Shown piece after piece: positions 9,510 to 17,802 of a DNA stretch of 64,000 bases. Position numbers and translations under genes: made by a program. Position 1 is the first letter of the stretch. Each line of letters starts with the position of its first letter. The notes beneath the pieces are model-generated. The model saw only the letters and a program-made list of their open reading frames with translations, had not been told where the DNA came from and did not search any database. Origin of the DNA: DASUPK01 sp963695675 (lineage in GTDB: Bacteria; Actinomycetota; Thermoleophilia; Solirubrobacterales; 70-9); assembly GCA_963695675.1 (NCBI GenBank), contig CAVOGY010000005.1:62001-126000 (forward strand), read 5' to 3'.

Positions 9510-10138
9510 ATGTCGTCCACCACAACCCAGCTCCAGATCGTCCCGCTGGCCCTGATCATGGTGATGGGGCCGCAGATCCTGACGGCCATCTTCCTGGTGA
9601 CGAGCAAGGAGCCGGTCAAGAACTCGGTCGCGATGCTGCTCGGAGTGCTGGTCGCGGCGTTGCTCAGCATCCTGATCTGGTTCGGGCTCTACGAGCTCCT
9701 CAACATCAAGCCCCGGTCGGGGTCCGGGCCGAGCACCGCGGACTACGTCGTCGCCGGCCTGCTGGCGCTCGCTCGGCATTCACGTCGTTCCTGGGCCGAC
9801 ACACGGCCAAGGTCCCGAAGTGGATGACCGCCCTTCAGACGGCCGAGCCGAAGCGCGCCTTCACGCTCGCGTTCCTGCTCATCCTGCTGATGCCAACGGA
9901 CATCGTCGCCGTGATCTCGACCGTCCACTGGCTCCACGACGGCCACCTGAACGTCCTGCACGCCTGGCCGCTCGTGGCCGCGGTGCTGGTTCTGATGGCG
10001 CTGCCGATCCTCGCCTACCTGCTGCTGGGGCACCGGGCCCGGGACGCGATGCCGGGCATCCGCGACTGGCTGACCACCAACGGCTGGCTGGTCAACCTCA
10101 TCGTGATCGTCTACTTCATCTACGAGCTGCTCAAGTAG
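9510..10138 (+). CDS. GAP (Sap/SfLAP-like) integral membrane protein, frameshifted
   Basis: Two overlapping frames together make one LysE-like membrane protein of about 209 residues. The first half (IVPLALIMVMGPQILTAIF and the following helices) runs from 9510 to about 9771. There a G/C stretch (GCGCTCGCTCGG) appears to have lost one base, and the second half (SAFTSFLGRHTAKVPKWM, then three more helices) continues in another frame to the TAG at 10138. Joined, the topology resembles the GAP family, whose mycobacterial member is linked to sulfolipid export. The role here is unknown. I favour a sequencing deletion, since both halves keep clean hydrophobic helices and coding composition. Confidence 0.65.
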
Positions 10139-10142
10139 CCGG

Positions 10143-10326
10143 CTACTCCGCCGGAACGAGCAGGTCCGCGATTCCGAAGATGCCCGCCTCGTGGGAGGGC
10201 AGGGTCGGCCGCCAGGATGTCGCCGGCGGTCCGTCGAACAGCTTGCCGTAGCGCCCCCCGTAGACCGAGCCGCCGACCCGCGCCCGGGGCCAGGCACTGG
10301 TCGCGGGCGATGAGCTTGGTGCTCAC
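10143..10326 (-). CDS. possible small coupled gene, apparently frameshifted
   Basis: A GTG at 10326 overlaps the TGA stop of the oxidoreductase (GTGA), a strong coupling signal in this genome. It opens STKLIARDQCLAPG; then, after a GGGCGCGGG run, the adjacent frame reads GGSVYGGRYGKLFDG and ends LLVPAE with a TAG at 10143-10145. Together this gives about 60 residues. I do not recognise the protein. It may be a short partner of the oxidoreductase or the remnant of a larger gene, and the frame change may be an assembly error. Confidence 0.3.
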
Positions 10327-10982
10327 GAGTAGCTCGGGGTCGGCGGGATCTGATCGCCGGCCTGAACGGCCTGGACCACCTTCTCGGCGTCGGGAAGCCG
10401 GTACTCCTCGCCGTAGACGGCCCCCGGCCGGCGTGGCATCTCCATCACGGCGGCGTCCTCGTTCCTTCCCAGGTCGATCGGGGCATAGCCGGCATCGGCG
10501 ATCAGTCCCATCACCACCTGCTTGGCGGCGACGTCGTCGCCGCAGACCCACTGGACGATCCGATCCGCCTCCGGCCGAAAGGCCGCCTCCGCCTGGAAGG
10601 CCGAGGTGAGCGTGTTGAAGCTCTTCGTGTAGCGGGCTCCGTCGACGCGCGCGGCGTGGAAGCTGGCGGCCGTCTGACCGTCCGCCGGCATCTCGGAGCT
10701 GCCGTACTGGTTGGTCGTGTCGATCACGATCTTGCCGTCCAGCGATCCGGCCGACGACACAGCGTCGTCGAAGCCGTCCCAGGGGACCGCGAAGACGACC
10801 ACTTCGCCGAACTCCGCGGCCTCCGCCGGAGTGCCGACGCTCGCCGACTCTCCGATCTCTGCCGCAAGCGGCTCAAGCTTGGCCGGATCACGCCCGCTCA
10901 GCTTCACCTCGTGTCCGCCCTTGGCGAACTGAACTGCACAGTTGCCGCCGATCCGGCCGGCTCCAACGATTCCGATCCTCAT
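10323..10982 (-). CDS. NADPH-dependent F420 reductase-like NAD(P)-binding protein
   Basis: The 219-residue product is a compact Rossmann protein with GIVGAGRIGGN at residues 4-14. Its order of elements resembles F420:NADP oxidoreductase (Fno/NpdG) and related NADP-binding proteins: SGRDPAKLEPLA for NADP phosphate recognition, VVFAVPWDGF, then TKSFNTLTS. Actinobacteria use cofactor F420, so a hydride-transfer role is plausible, but the substrate is inferred only. The ATG at 10982 has AAGGGGG about 9 nt upstream on the coding strand, unlike an ATG 135 nt further up that would run into the neighbouring remnant. Its stop overlaps a possible small gene. Confidence 0.8.
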   Translation of the reverse strand: MRIGIVGAGRIGGNCAVQFAKGGHEVKLSGRDPAKLEPLAAEIGESASVGTPAEAAEFGEVVVFAVPWDGFDDAVSSAGSLDGKIVIDTTNQYGSSEMPADGQTAASFHAARVDGARYTKSFNTLTSAFQAEAAFRPEADRIVQWVCGDDVAAKQVVMGLIADAGYAPIDLGRNEDAAVMEMPRRPGAVYGEEYRLPDAEKVVQAVQAGDQIPPTPSYS

Positions 10983-11371
10983 CCCTGAGCCCCCTTCGCT
11001 CGAATTGGATACCTCGTTTGATCGTAGAGAGTGACCATCGCTAGCTTCCACCGAGATCCACCGAGACGCCGCGAGCCCGGATCGCGCCGGGCCCGCGACG
11101 ACTCGGTTCGGTGCCACGCTCTCGCCGGCTCCGGCGCGGCCTGCGGGGTCCCGCGCCGGGACTGGTCGGCGCCCCGCCGCCTAGGCAGCCACTCGAGCCA
11201 GCTCGGCAGGTACCAGTTGCGCTCTCCCAGCAGTTTCATCGTTGCCGGGAGCAGGACGCCCCTGATCAGGGTGGCGTCAATCAGGATCGCCGCCGCCAGC
11301 CCGACTCCCATCTGCTTGAAGTCGATGAAGCTGAGCGTGGCGAAGATCGAGAACACCGCAAAGCGGCGGTT
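10979..11371 (-). pseudogene. remnant of an MMPL/RND-type transporter gene
   Basis: On the minus strand 11180-11362 encodes FAVFSIFATLSFIDFKQM, the GVGLAAAILIDATLIRGVL helix, and NWYLPSWLEWLP. This is the last membrane helix and exit motif of MMPL-family (MmpL-like) transporters. Nothing of the preceding several hundred residues is present: upstream the similarity stops at the palindromic repeat at 11372-11410, and beyond that lies uvrB. After WLPR the frame continues as Arg-rich nonsense to a stop at 10979, so the native end is also gone. It has no start of its own and is a decayed 3' fragment. Together with the repeat it accounts for the 446-base stretch between the oxidoreductase and uvrB, the only non-coding stretch over 300 bases in the window. 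Confidence 0.75.
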
Positions 11372-11410
11372 TTGGCGGGTAATTCCCCATATGGGGGCAT
11401 AACCCGCCAA
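11372..11410. repeat. 39-nt dispersed palindromic repeat, copy 1
   Basis: The outer arms TTGGCGGGT (11372-11380) and ACCCGCCAA (11402-11410) are exact inverted repeats. Between them is the perfect palindrome CCCCATATGGGG (11385-11396). The whole unit is 39 nt. The reverse complement of 28772-28810 matches it at 33 of 39 positions without gaps, including the full CATATG core and both outer arms. It sits exactly where similarity of the MMPL remnant ends. Confidence 0.8.
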
Positions 11411-11428
11411 TCCACGGAAACGCGGCGC

Positions 11429-13426
11429 TCAGGCGCGGATCGCGTCGAGATCCGCTCGGAGCTCCTTGAGCTCGTCGCGGATCCTGGCGGCCTCCTCGAA
11501 GCGGAGGTCGTCGGCCGCCGCGAGCATCTCCTCCTCGAGCTCGATGACGAGCTTCTCGAGCTCCTCCGGCGATTTGGCGGCCGTCTCCTCACGGCGGCGG
11601 CGCCGGCGGCGCGGGGCCTGGGACTCCATCGCCAGGAACTCGGCCATGTCGGAGATGCCCTTCTTCACGGTCGCGGCGGTGATGCCGTGCTCCTCGTTGT
11701 AGGCGAGCTGGATGGCGCGGCGGCGGTCGGTCTCCGAGATCGCCTTGCGCATCGCCTCGGTCTCCTTGTCGGCGTACATCAGCACCTTGCCCTCGACGTT
11801 CCGCGCCGCACGCCCGATGGTCTGGATGAGGCTGGTCTCGCCGCGGAGGAAGCCCTCCTTGTCCGCATCGAGGATCGCGACCAGGGAGACCTCGGGGAGG
11901 TCGAGACCCTCCCGCAACAGGTTGACCCCGACGAGGACGTCGTACTCGCCGAGCCGAAGCTCGCGGATGATCTGGATCCGTTCGAGCGTGTCGATCTCCG
12001 AGTGCAGGTAGCGCACCCGGAAGCCGTGCTCGAGCAGGTACTCGGTCAGGTCCTCGGCCATCTTCTTCGTCAATGTCGTCACCAGGACCCGCTCGTCCCT
12101 CTCGGCGCGAGCCCGGACCTCGTTCATCAGGTCGTCGATCTGGTTCTTGGTTTCGCGCACCTCGACCTCCGGGTCGACGATCCCGGTCGGGCGGACGATC
12201 TGCTCGACGACCCGCGATGACTCGGCCCGCTCCCACGGTCCCGGCGTCGCCGAGACCAGCACCATCTGGCCGACCCGGTCGAGGAACTCGTCGAACTTGA
12301 GCGGACGGTTGTCGATCGCACTCGGCAGGCGAAATCCGAAGTCGACCAGTGTCGACTTCCTCGAGAAGTCTCCCTCGTACATCCCGCCGAGCTGGGGGAT
12401 CGTCTGGTGGGACTCGTCGACGAAGACGACGAACTCATCGGGGAAATAGTCGATCAGCGTGTAGGGCGGGCTGCCAGCCGGGCGCCCGTCGAGGATCCGC
12501 GAGTAGTTCTCGATCCCCGGGCAGAAGCCGAGCTCGCGGAGCATCTCCATGTCGTAACGGGTGCGCTGCTGGAGGCGATGCGCCTCCAGCTGCTTGCCGT
12601 GCTCCTCGAAGTAGGCGACCCGATTGCGGAGCTCGCGCTCGATCTCGTCGACTGCTCTCTCCATGGTCTCCTCCTTGACCACGTAGTGGGTCGCGGGCCA
12701 GACCGAGACGTGGTCGATCACGTCGAGGATCTCGCCGGTGAGGGGGTCGAAGTGCTGGATCGCCTCGATCTCGTCGCCGAAGAGCTGGATCCGGTAGGCG
12801 GATTCGGCGTAGGCGGGATAAATTTCGAGGACCTCCCCTCTCGCGCGGAAGGTGCCGCGGCCGAGCGTGGAGTCGTTGCGCCGGTACTGCATGCCGACCA
12901 GCTTGCGGAAGACGTCGGTGCGGTCGATCCAGTCGCCTACCTTGAAGAGCTGCATCTGCTCGCGGTAGAGCTGCGGCGAGCCGATCCCGTAGATGCAGGA
13001 GACCGAGGCGACGATGATCACGTCCCGCCGTGCGAACAGGGACGCCGTGGCGGCGTGGCGGAGCCGGTCGATCTCGTCATTGATCGAGGAGTCCTTCTCG
13101 ATGTAGAGGTCCTGAGCCGGGACGTAGGCCTCGGGCTGGTAGTAGTCGTAGTAGCTGACGAAGTACTCGACGGCGTTCTCGGGGAAGAACTCCCGAAACT
13201 CGTTGCAGAGCTGCGCCGCCAGCGTCTTGTTGTGGGCGATCACCAGCGTCGGGCGCTGGAGGCGCTCGATCACCCCCGCCATCGTGAAGGTCTTACCCGT
13301 GCCCGTCGCGCCGAGGAGCGTCTGGAAGCGCTCGCGCGAGTCGAGACCATCGGCGAGGGCATCGATCGCCTTCGGCTGGTCGGCCGTCGGCGTGTACGCC
13401 GGGTTCAGCTTGAACTCAGTCGCCAT
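11429..13426 (-). CDS. uvrB: UvrABC system protein B
   Basis: UvrB (665 residues, normal length) is the helicase-like subunit that verifies damage with UvrA and loads UvrC in excision repair. It shows the P-loop GATGTGKT at residues 39-46 and the damage-binding beta-hairpin region YYDYYQPEAYVP. DEXX-box and helicase motifs follow (VDESHQT, LVSATPGPWE, TIGRAARNVEGKVLMYAD). The C-terminal UVR coiled coil (EMLAAADDLRFEEAARIRDE) contacts UvrC. The ATG at 13426 is 7 nt after a TACGCT hexamer with no Shine-Dalgarno sequence. uvrA lies 7 kb away in a separate unit. No actinobacterial LexA box was found before it. Confidence 0.97.
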   Translation of the reverse strand: MATEFKLNPAYTPTADQPKAIDALADGLDSRERFQTLLGATGTGKTFTMAGVIERLQRPTLVIAHNKTLAAQLCNEFREFFPENAVEYFVSYYDYYQPEAYVPAQDLYIEKDSSINDEIDRLRHAATASLFARRDVIIVASVSCIYGIGSPQLYREQMQLFKVGDWIDRTDVFRKLVGMQYRRNDSTLGRGTFRARGEVLEIYPAYAESAYRIQLFGDEIEAIQHFDPLTGEILDVIDHVSVWPATHYVVKEETMERAVDEIERELRNRVAYFEEHGKQLEAHRLQQRTRYDMEMLRELGFCPGIENYSRILDGRPAGSPPYTLIDYFPDEFVVFVDESHQTIPQLGGMYEGDFSRKSTLVDFGFRLPSAIDNRPLKFDEFLDRVGQMVLVSATPGPWERAESSRVVEQIVRPTGIVDPEVEVRETKNQIDDLMNEVRARAERDERVLVTTLTKKMAEDLTEYLLEHGFRVRYLHSEIDTLERIQIIRELRLGEYDVLVGVNLLREGLDLPEVSLVAILDADKEGFLRGETSLIQTIGRAARNVEGKVLMYADKETEAMRKAISETDRRRAIQLAYNEEHGITAATVKKGISDMAEFLAMESQAPRRRRRRREETAAKSPEELEKLVIELEEEMLAAADDLRFEEAARIRDELKELRADLDAIRA

Positions 13427-13433
13427 CGCTTCC

Positions 13434-13439
13434 AGCGTA
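13434..13439 (-). promoter_or_regulatory. uvrB: -10-like TACGCT before uvrB
   Basis: TACGCT on the minus strand ends 7 nt before the uvrB ATG, the leaderless-type spacing repeated elsewhere in the window. Confidence 0.45.
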
Positions 13440-13448
13440 CTGAGGGCG

Positions 13449-13841
13449 CTATCCGACGATCTTCGCCTTGGCCCGCTCGAACTCCTCGTCGGAGATCTTT
13501 CTTTCGTCGTGGAGCCTCGCGAGCGTGGCGAGCTCGTCGGCGGGGGAGCCTGCGCCCGCCGTCTGGCGCACGTAGGTGTCGAACTGCTTCTGCGCCTCCT
13601 GCTGCTGCGCCATCGCGCGCTCCCGCATGCCCTCGCCGCGGGCTATCAGATAGATGAGTGCCCCCAGGAACGGGACGACGATCAGGAAGAGGACCCATGC
13701 CGCCTTCGCCCAACCCGAGAGAGAGTGGTCACGAAACAGGTCTCCGATGATCGTGAACAGGACCATCAGGTAGGCGGCGAACAGGAAGACCTCCAGCACG
13801 ACGAGTAGCGCTTGGCCGAAGGTGAAGTCAGCGAGAACCAT
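13449..13841 (-). CDS. small membrane protein with PLDc_N-like helices and a SHOCT domain
   Basis: The 130-residue product has a first helix (LLVVLEVFLFAAYLMVLFTII) and a second (AWVLFLIVVPFLGALIYLIAR) of the cardiolipin-synthase N-terminal (PLDc_N) type. A basic linker follows, then a C-terminal SHOCT domain (ELATLARLHDERKISDEEFE, ending KAKIVG) at about residues 102-129. SHOCT domains are short oligomerisation modules found at protein ends; the function of this combination is not known. No catalytic phospholipase motif is present. It sits 22 bases upstream of uvrB on the same strand, so uvrB could be read partly from its promoter. Confidence 0.8.
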   Translation of the reverse strand: MVLADFTFGQALLVVLEVFLFAAYLMVLFTIIGDLFRDHSLSGWAKAAWVLFLIVVPFLGALIYLIARGEGMRERAMAQQQEAQKQFDTYVRQTAGAGSPADELATLARLHDERKISDEEFERAKAKIVG

Positions 13842-13870
13842 TCAAGTGCCTCCTGGAGCCGAGAAATGGA

Positions 13871-13910
13871 CGGATTGGCGCGGACGAGTATGGCACCGTG
13901 CCCCAATCCG
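13871..13910. repeat. 40-nt inverted repeat between divergent genes
   Basis: CGGATTGG (13871-13878) is matched exactly by CCAATCCG (13903-13910), with two more pairable G/C positions inside each arm and an unpaired middle of about 18 nt. It lies in the 148-base gap between the divergent SHOCT and PhoD-like genes. It could be an operator or RNA hairpin and resembles the 39-nt repeat only in its ATTGG/CCAAT arms. Confidence 0.5.
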
Positions 13911-13989
13911 ACGGGGGCCCGATACCAAAATCAGGAAAAAGTTGAGATCGGCGGCGTTCGAGAGGCGCCCCGCCGGGTAGTGGTCGGTA

Positions 13990-15648
13990 ATGACGACGAT
14001 CGTCCTGGGGCCGCTACTTCGCTACGTCAGCCAGACCGAAGCCACCGTCTGGGTTGAAACCGATGGATCGTGCGAGGTGGAAGTGCTCGGGCGGCGGGAT
14101 CGGACCTTTCGCGTCGAGGGTCATCACTATGCGCTCGTCTGCCTGCGGGACCTCGAGCCGGGCTCCTCGCAGGAGTACGAGGTGAAGCTGGACGGCGAAC
14201 GGGCCTGGCCCCCGCCCGAGAGCGGCTTCCCGCCGAGCCTGCTGCGGACGCTCGGCCGGGACGGGCGGCTTCGCGTCGTCTTCGGTTCCTGCCGGGTAGC
14301 GGTGCCGCACCGGCCCCCCTACACCCTGACGAAGGACGAAGACCCTGAGCACGGGCGCGAGATCGACGCGCTCTACGCGCTTGCCGTGCGGATGAAGGAG
14401 CTGCCGCCCGCCGAGTGGCCGCACCTCCTGCTGATGATCGGCGACCAGGTATATGCCGACGAGGACGCCCCACAGACCCGGGAATTCATCCGTCAGCGCC
14501 GCGGAACGGGAAGCGAGCCCGGCGAGGACGTCGCCGACTTCGAGGAGTACACGCACCTCTATCGCGAGTCCTGGGGGGAGGAGGCAATTCGCTGGCTTCT
14601 CTCCACGGTGCCCTCGGCGATGATCTTCGACGACCACGACATCCATGACGATTGGAACACGTCGATCTCGTGGCTGGAGGAGATGCGGAACAAGCCTTGG
14701 TGGAATCGGCGGATCACAGGCGGTCTCGCCAGCTACTGGGTGTATCAACACCTCGGCAATCTTTCGCCTGACGAGATCGACAAGCGGGGTGTGCTGGCCA
14801 ACGTCAAAGCGGAACCGGATGCCGGCCCGGCGCTTCATGAGTGGGCCAGCGAGGTCGACTGGGGCAGCGAGGGCCGGCGCTGGAGCTTCACGCGTGACCT
14901 CGGTGGAATCAGGTTGGTGATGCTCGACTCGCGCGAGGGACGGGTCCTCGGCGAGCGCCCGCGGCGCATGTTCGACGACAAAGAATGGGAGTGGCTGCAA
15001 AGTGGGATCACCGGAGGAGTGCGGCACCTGCTCGTGGCAGACACCCTCCCGATCTTCCTGCCCCAGGCGATCCACAACCTGGAGTCCTGGAACGACGCGG
15101 TCGCCGCGGGCGCGTGGACGCCGCTCATGAAGGGATTCGGTGAGCGGGTGCGGCGGGGGCTCGATCTCGAGCACTGGGGAGCGTTTCCCCACTCCTTCGA
15201 CCAGATCGTCGAGCTGTTCCGCGCCGCCGGGTCGGGCGAGCGGGGGGCTCCGCCCGCCTCGATTGTCACGCTCGGCGGCGACATCCACCACGCCTACCTC
15301 GCGAGGGTCGAGTTCCCGCCGGAGGACGGCGTGGTGAGCCCGGTCTGGCAGGCGGTGTGCTCGCCGTTTCGGAACGCGCTCAACAAGCGAGAGCGCCGGA
15401 TCGCTCTGGCCGGCGACTCCCGCGTCGCCCGCAGACTCACCCAGGGCCTCGCTCGCTCGGCCGGGGTCAAGCTGCCGGACGTGGAATGGAGACTCGAGCA
15501 GGAACCGACGTTCGACAACCAGTTCGCCACCCTTGACATCGACGGCGACCGAATCGACCTCCGAATCGAGAAGACCGTGCCCGGAGACTGGAGGCGCCCC
15601 CGTATCGAGACCTCCCTCGAGCGGCGACTGGCGCCATCGACCGACTGA
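13990..15648 (+). CDS. PhoD-like (alkaline phosphatase D family) metallophosphoesterase
   Basis: The 552-residue protein has a beta-rich N-terminal domain (residues 1-85), then a metallophosphatase core. Metal-binding motifs are seen in order: GSCRVA, MIGDQVYADED, FDDHDIHDDWN, and TLGGDIHHAYLA near the C-terminal third. These match the PhoD family, which hydrolyses phosphomono- and diesters using iron and calcium. Classical PhoD is Tat-exported, but no twin-arginine or other signal peptide is present, so this protein is predicted cytoplasmic and the true substrate is open. The ATG at 13990 begins just before the first conserved strand. It diverges from the SHOCT gene and converges with the S1 protease gene. 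Confidence 0.88.
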   Translation: MTTIVLGPLLRYVSQTEATVWVETDGSCEVEVLGRRDRTFRVEGHHYALVCLRDLEPGSSQEYEVKLDGERAWPPPESGFPPSLLRTLGRDGRLRVVFGSCRVAVPHRPPYTLTKDEDPEHGREIDALYALAVRMKELPPAEWPHLLLMIGDQVYADEDAPQTREFIRQRRGTGSEPGEDVADFEEYTHLYRESWGEEAIRWLLSTVPSAMIFDDHDIHDDWNTSISWLEEMRNKPWWNRRITGGLASYWVYQHLGNLSPDEIDKRGVLANVKAEPDAGPALHEWASEVDWGSEGRRWSFTRDLGGIRLVMLDSREGRVLGERPRRMFDDKEWEWLQSGITGGVRHLLVADTLPIFLPQAIHNLESWNDAVAAGAWTPLMKGFGERVRRGLDLEHWGAFPHSFDQIVELFRAAGSGERGAPPASIVTLGGDIHHAYLARVEFPPEDGVVSPVWQAVCSPFRNALNKRERRIALAGDSRVARRLTQGLARSAGVKLPDVEWRLEQEPTFDNQFATLDIDGDRIDLRIEKTVPGDWRRPRIETSLERRLAPSTD

Positions 15649-15693
15649 CCGACGCAGCCTGCTTGGGAAACCGAAGAGCGGCGGTGCGCCGTA

Positions 15694-16554
15694 CTAGCCG
15701 GCGTTGATGAAGTCGAGGCTCGACGAGATCCTCGAGTAGACCGTCGGCGCTGCCGGAAGCCCGCAGAGCGCGCCGCCGAAGGAGACGGTGCCGACCTCGA
15801 CCGGGCCCGTTGGGGTGTCGGCGACCAGCGGCCCGCCGCTGTCGCCCAAGCAGGCGGAGGTGTGGATCTTGAACCGGCCGCCGTGCTTGCGGCGCGCACC
15901 GAGCGCGCAGATCATGGTCTCAGGCGCGTACAGGTCCCGCGTGTACGCCTTCAGGCAGCGGCGGTCGGTCCGCACCAGCTCGATCGTGGACCTGAGGAAG
16001 GGTGAGAGGTGCACACCGAACGGGCTGATCGCCCCGTAGCCGGCCACCCGCAGCGGGGTGCCGGGGGCCGTGGTCGCGGCGCTCTGCCCGGGCGTGGCCA
16101 GCGCGATCGGCGGCGCGCCCGTCGGCTGCGCCAGGTTGAGCACCGCCACGTCGTGCAGGCCGGTCTGCTCGAAATCCGGATGCACCCTGCCCGAGGTCAC
16201 TCCGATGATCTGCCCGGCGGCCCGATCGTGCAGGTTGGGACGGCCGATGATCACCTGGAAGTTGGCGAGGTCGAAGCCGTCGACGCAGTGCCCGGCCGTC
16301 AGGACCTTCGTCGGGCCGATCACCGAGCCCCCGCAGTGCAGGTGGCCCTTCCGATAGATCGCGACCGCGTAGGGCCACTGAGCCGGATTGGCGGGCCCCC
16401 CACCGACGATCGAGGAGTGGGCGCGCGCCGTGCCCGCGGCCGCGGGCGGCGCCGTGCACGCAGCCAGCGCCGACACGCAGGCGAGGGCTGCGAGCAGGCT
16501 GCGGCTTCGACGACTCAGCTCCAACTGTTCTCCGACCGGATCGTCCTCAGTCAA
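15694..16554 (-). CDS. secreted chymotrypsin-fold serine protease (S1 family), probable lipoprotein
   Basis: With a TTG start at 16554 the product is 286 residues. A short charged N-terminus is followed by a hydrophobic signal helix (LLAALACVSALAAC) ending in a lipobox-like LAAC at Cys33. The mature part begins near IVGGGPANPAQWPY. The triad is His89 (TAGHC), Asp135 (HDVAVLNL) and Ser239 (GDSGGPLV). The residue six before Ser239 is Ser, as in chymotrypsin rather than trypsin. The start is chosen because no ATG or GTG fits; this TTG overlaps the transglycosylase stop by 8 nt, matching the overlaps of the whole rpsA-coaE-transglycosylase-protease chain. The protease probably acts outside the membrane. 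Confidence 0.85.
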   Translation of the reverse strand: MTEDDPVGEQLELSRRSRSLLAALACVSALAACTAPPAAAGTARAHSSIVGGGPANPAQWPYAVAIYRKGHLHCGGSVIGPTKVLTAGHCVDGFDLANFQVIIGRPNLHDRAAGQIIGVTSGRVHPDFEQTGLHDVAVLNLAQPTGAPPIALATPGQSAATTAPGTPLRVAGYGAISPFGVHLSPFLRSTIELVRTDRRCLKAYTRDLYAPETMICALGARRKHGGRFKIHTSACLGDSGGPLVADTPTGPVEVGTVSFGGALCGLPAAPTVYSRISSSLDFINAG

Positions 16555-17215
16555 GTCCGAGCTCGTGACGGTAGTGCCGCGCGTACTCCTCGCGCTTGTC
16601 GAGCACACTCTCCACGTACCCCCGCGTCTCGGGAAACGGGATGTCATCGAGGCGCAGGTTGGAGCCGCCCCAGGCCACCACGTTGTTCTCCCCGGCGTTG
16701 TATGCCGCCAGCGCGGCGACGTCGTTGTTCCCGAACTTCTCGATCAGATAGCGGAGATAGAAGGTGCCATAGCGGATGTTGATGTCGGGATCGGAGAGGT
16801 CCTCGAACTTGAACGTCTGACCTCCGCTCAGCTTCTCGATCAGCTTCGCCGTAGCCGGCGTGATCTGCATGAGACCGCGCGCGCCCGCTTTCGAGGTCTG
16901 GTCGTCGCGGAAACGGGACTCGGAGTAGATCACGGCCGCGATCAGGTCCGGGGGCACGCCCTTGGCGGCCGCCTGCTGGCGGATGATGTCCTCGTGACGG
17001 AGGGGAAGCGTGAACTCCTCCAGCGTGCGCTGGAAGAAGTCGCTGTTAACCAGCAAGTAGCCCCCGAGCGCGCCAACGAGCAGCGTGCAGCCGATGACGA
17101 AAGCCCGGCGGCTGCGCCGAGAACGCCCGCGCGTTCGGGAGCGCGACGTGGTTCGGCTCGCCCGACTGCCGTCGCGCGGCGCACTCTTGCGCCGGGTGCG
17201 CACCGAGGTGCTCAT
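16547..17215 (-). CDS. membrane-anchored lytic murein transglycosylase (SLT domain)
   Basis: The 222-residue protein has a very basic N-terminal 37 residues, a single anchor helix at about 38-57, then an SLT (lysozyme-like) domain. Catalytic Glu99 lies in VIYSESRF, followed by GARGLMQITP and, later, ALAAYNAGENNV. Such enzymes cleave peptidoglycan glycan strands outside the cell, forming 1,6-anhydro ends. The start ATG overlaps the coaE stop (ATGA), and its own stop overlaps the protease start. It is therefore the third gene of a coupled chain with rpsA and coaE upstream. The family has soluble and anchored members; this one is anchored. Confidence 0.9.
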   Translation of the reverse strand: MSTSVRTRRKSAPRDGSRASRTTSRSRTRGRSRRSRRAFVIGCTLLVGALGGYLLVNSDFFQRTLEEFTLPLRHEDIIRQQAAAKGVPPDLIAAVIYSESRFRDDQTSKAGARGLMQITPATAKLIEKLSGGQTFKFEDLSDPDINIRYGTFYLRYLIEKFGNNDVAALAAYNAGENNVVAWGGSNLRLDDIPFPETRGYVESVLDKREEYARHYRHELGLD

Positions 17216-17802
17216 CCGGGGTCGTTGGATGTCAACTTTTCGATCGCCTTTCGCACCTCTGACTCCAACTCCTCGAGCGAAGCATCGTTGCGGATCACAC
17301 GGTCGGCACGGCGCTCCTTCTCCGCCTGGTCGAGCTGCCGGTCCTCCCGCCCGGCGAGGCCCTGCTGCCCCCGCTGCCGTAGCCGGGCGTCGCGGAGCTC
17401 GTCCTCGGCCACCACGGCCACTGTCGCATCGAAGGCATCCTCCATGGCGGCCTCGAACAGCAGCGGCACCTCAACAACTGCGAGCTCGACGTCCGGGCCC
17501 AGGCCCTGGCGCCACTCGAGGACATGGGCGCCCACCCGCGGATGCGTGACGCTCTCCAGCCAGGCGAGCTCGCTGCGGTCGTTGAAGACGATCTCACTCA
17601 CCTTGTCGCGGTCAACGCTACCGCCGGGGGCGACCTCTTCTCCCCACCGGTCCACGAGCGCAGCCCTGACCTCGTCGTCATCGAGAAGATCATGGGCGAC
17701 CCGGTCGGTCGACAGCGTGGCCGCACCGAGGCGCTCGAACGCTGCGAGAGCCTCCGACTTGCCCGACCCGATGCCTCCCGTGAGACCTACGAAACGGGTC
17801 AA
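17212..17802 (-). CDS. coaE: dephospho-CoA kinase
   Basis: CoaE phosphorylates the ribose 3'-hydroxyl of dephospho-CoA, the last step of coenzyme A synthesis. The 196-residue protein has the P-loop GLTGGIGSGKSEAL near the start. It also has the CoaE-specific STDRVAHDLL, LAWLESVTHPRVGAHVLEW and VVEVPLLFEA segments. The length is normal. The start codon is TTG at 17802, whose last base pairs into the rpsA stop (TTGA overlap). No better start exists before the P-loop. The end overlaps the transglycosylase ATG by four bases. The rpsA-coaE adjacency is also known from other actinobacteria. Confidence 0.95.
   Translation of the reverse strand: MTRFVGLTGGIGSGKSEALAAFERLGAATLSTDRVAHDLLDDDEVRAALVDRWGEEVAPGGSVDRDKVSEIVFNDRSELAWLESVTHPRVGAHVLEWRQGLGPDVELAVVEVPLLFEAAMEDAFDATVAVVAEDELRDARLRQRGQQGLAGREDRQLDQAEKERRADRVIRNDASLEELESEVRKAIEKLTSNDPG

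Noticed and set aside
10979..11410. A functional small membrane protein gene
   Set aside because: Only the last helix and end motif of an MMPL protein are present, flanked by the repeat on one side and Arg-rich nonsense on the other.
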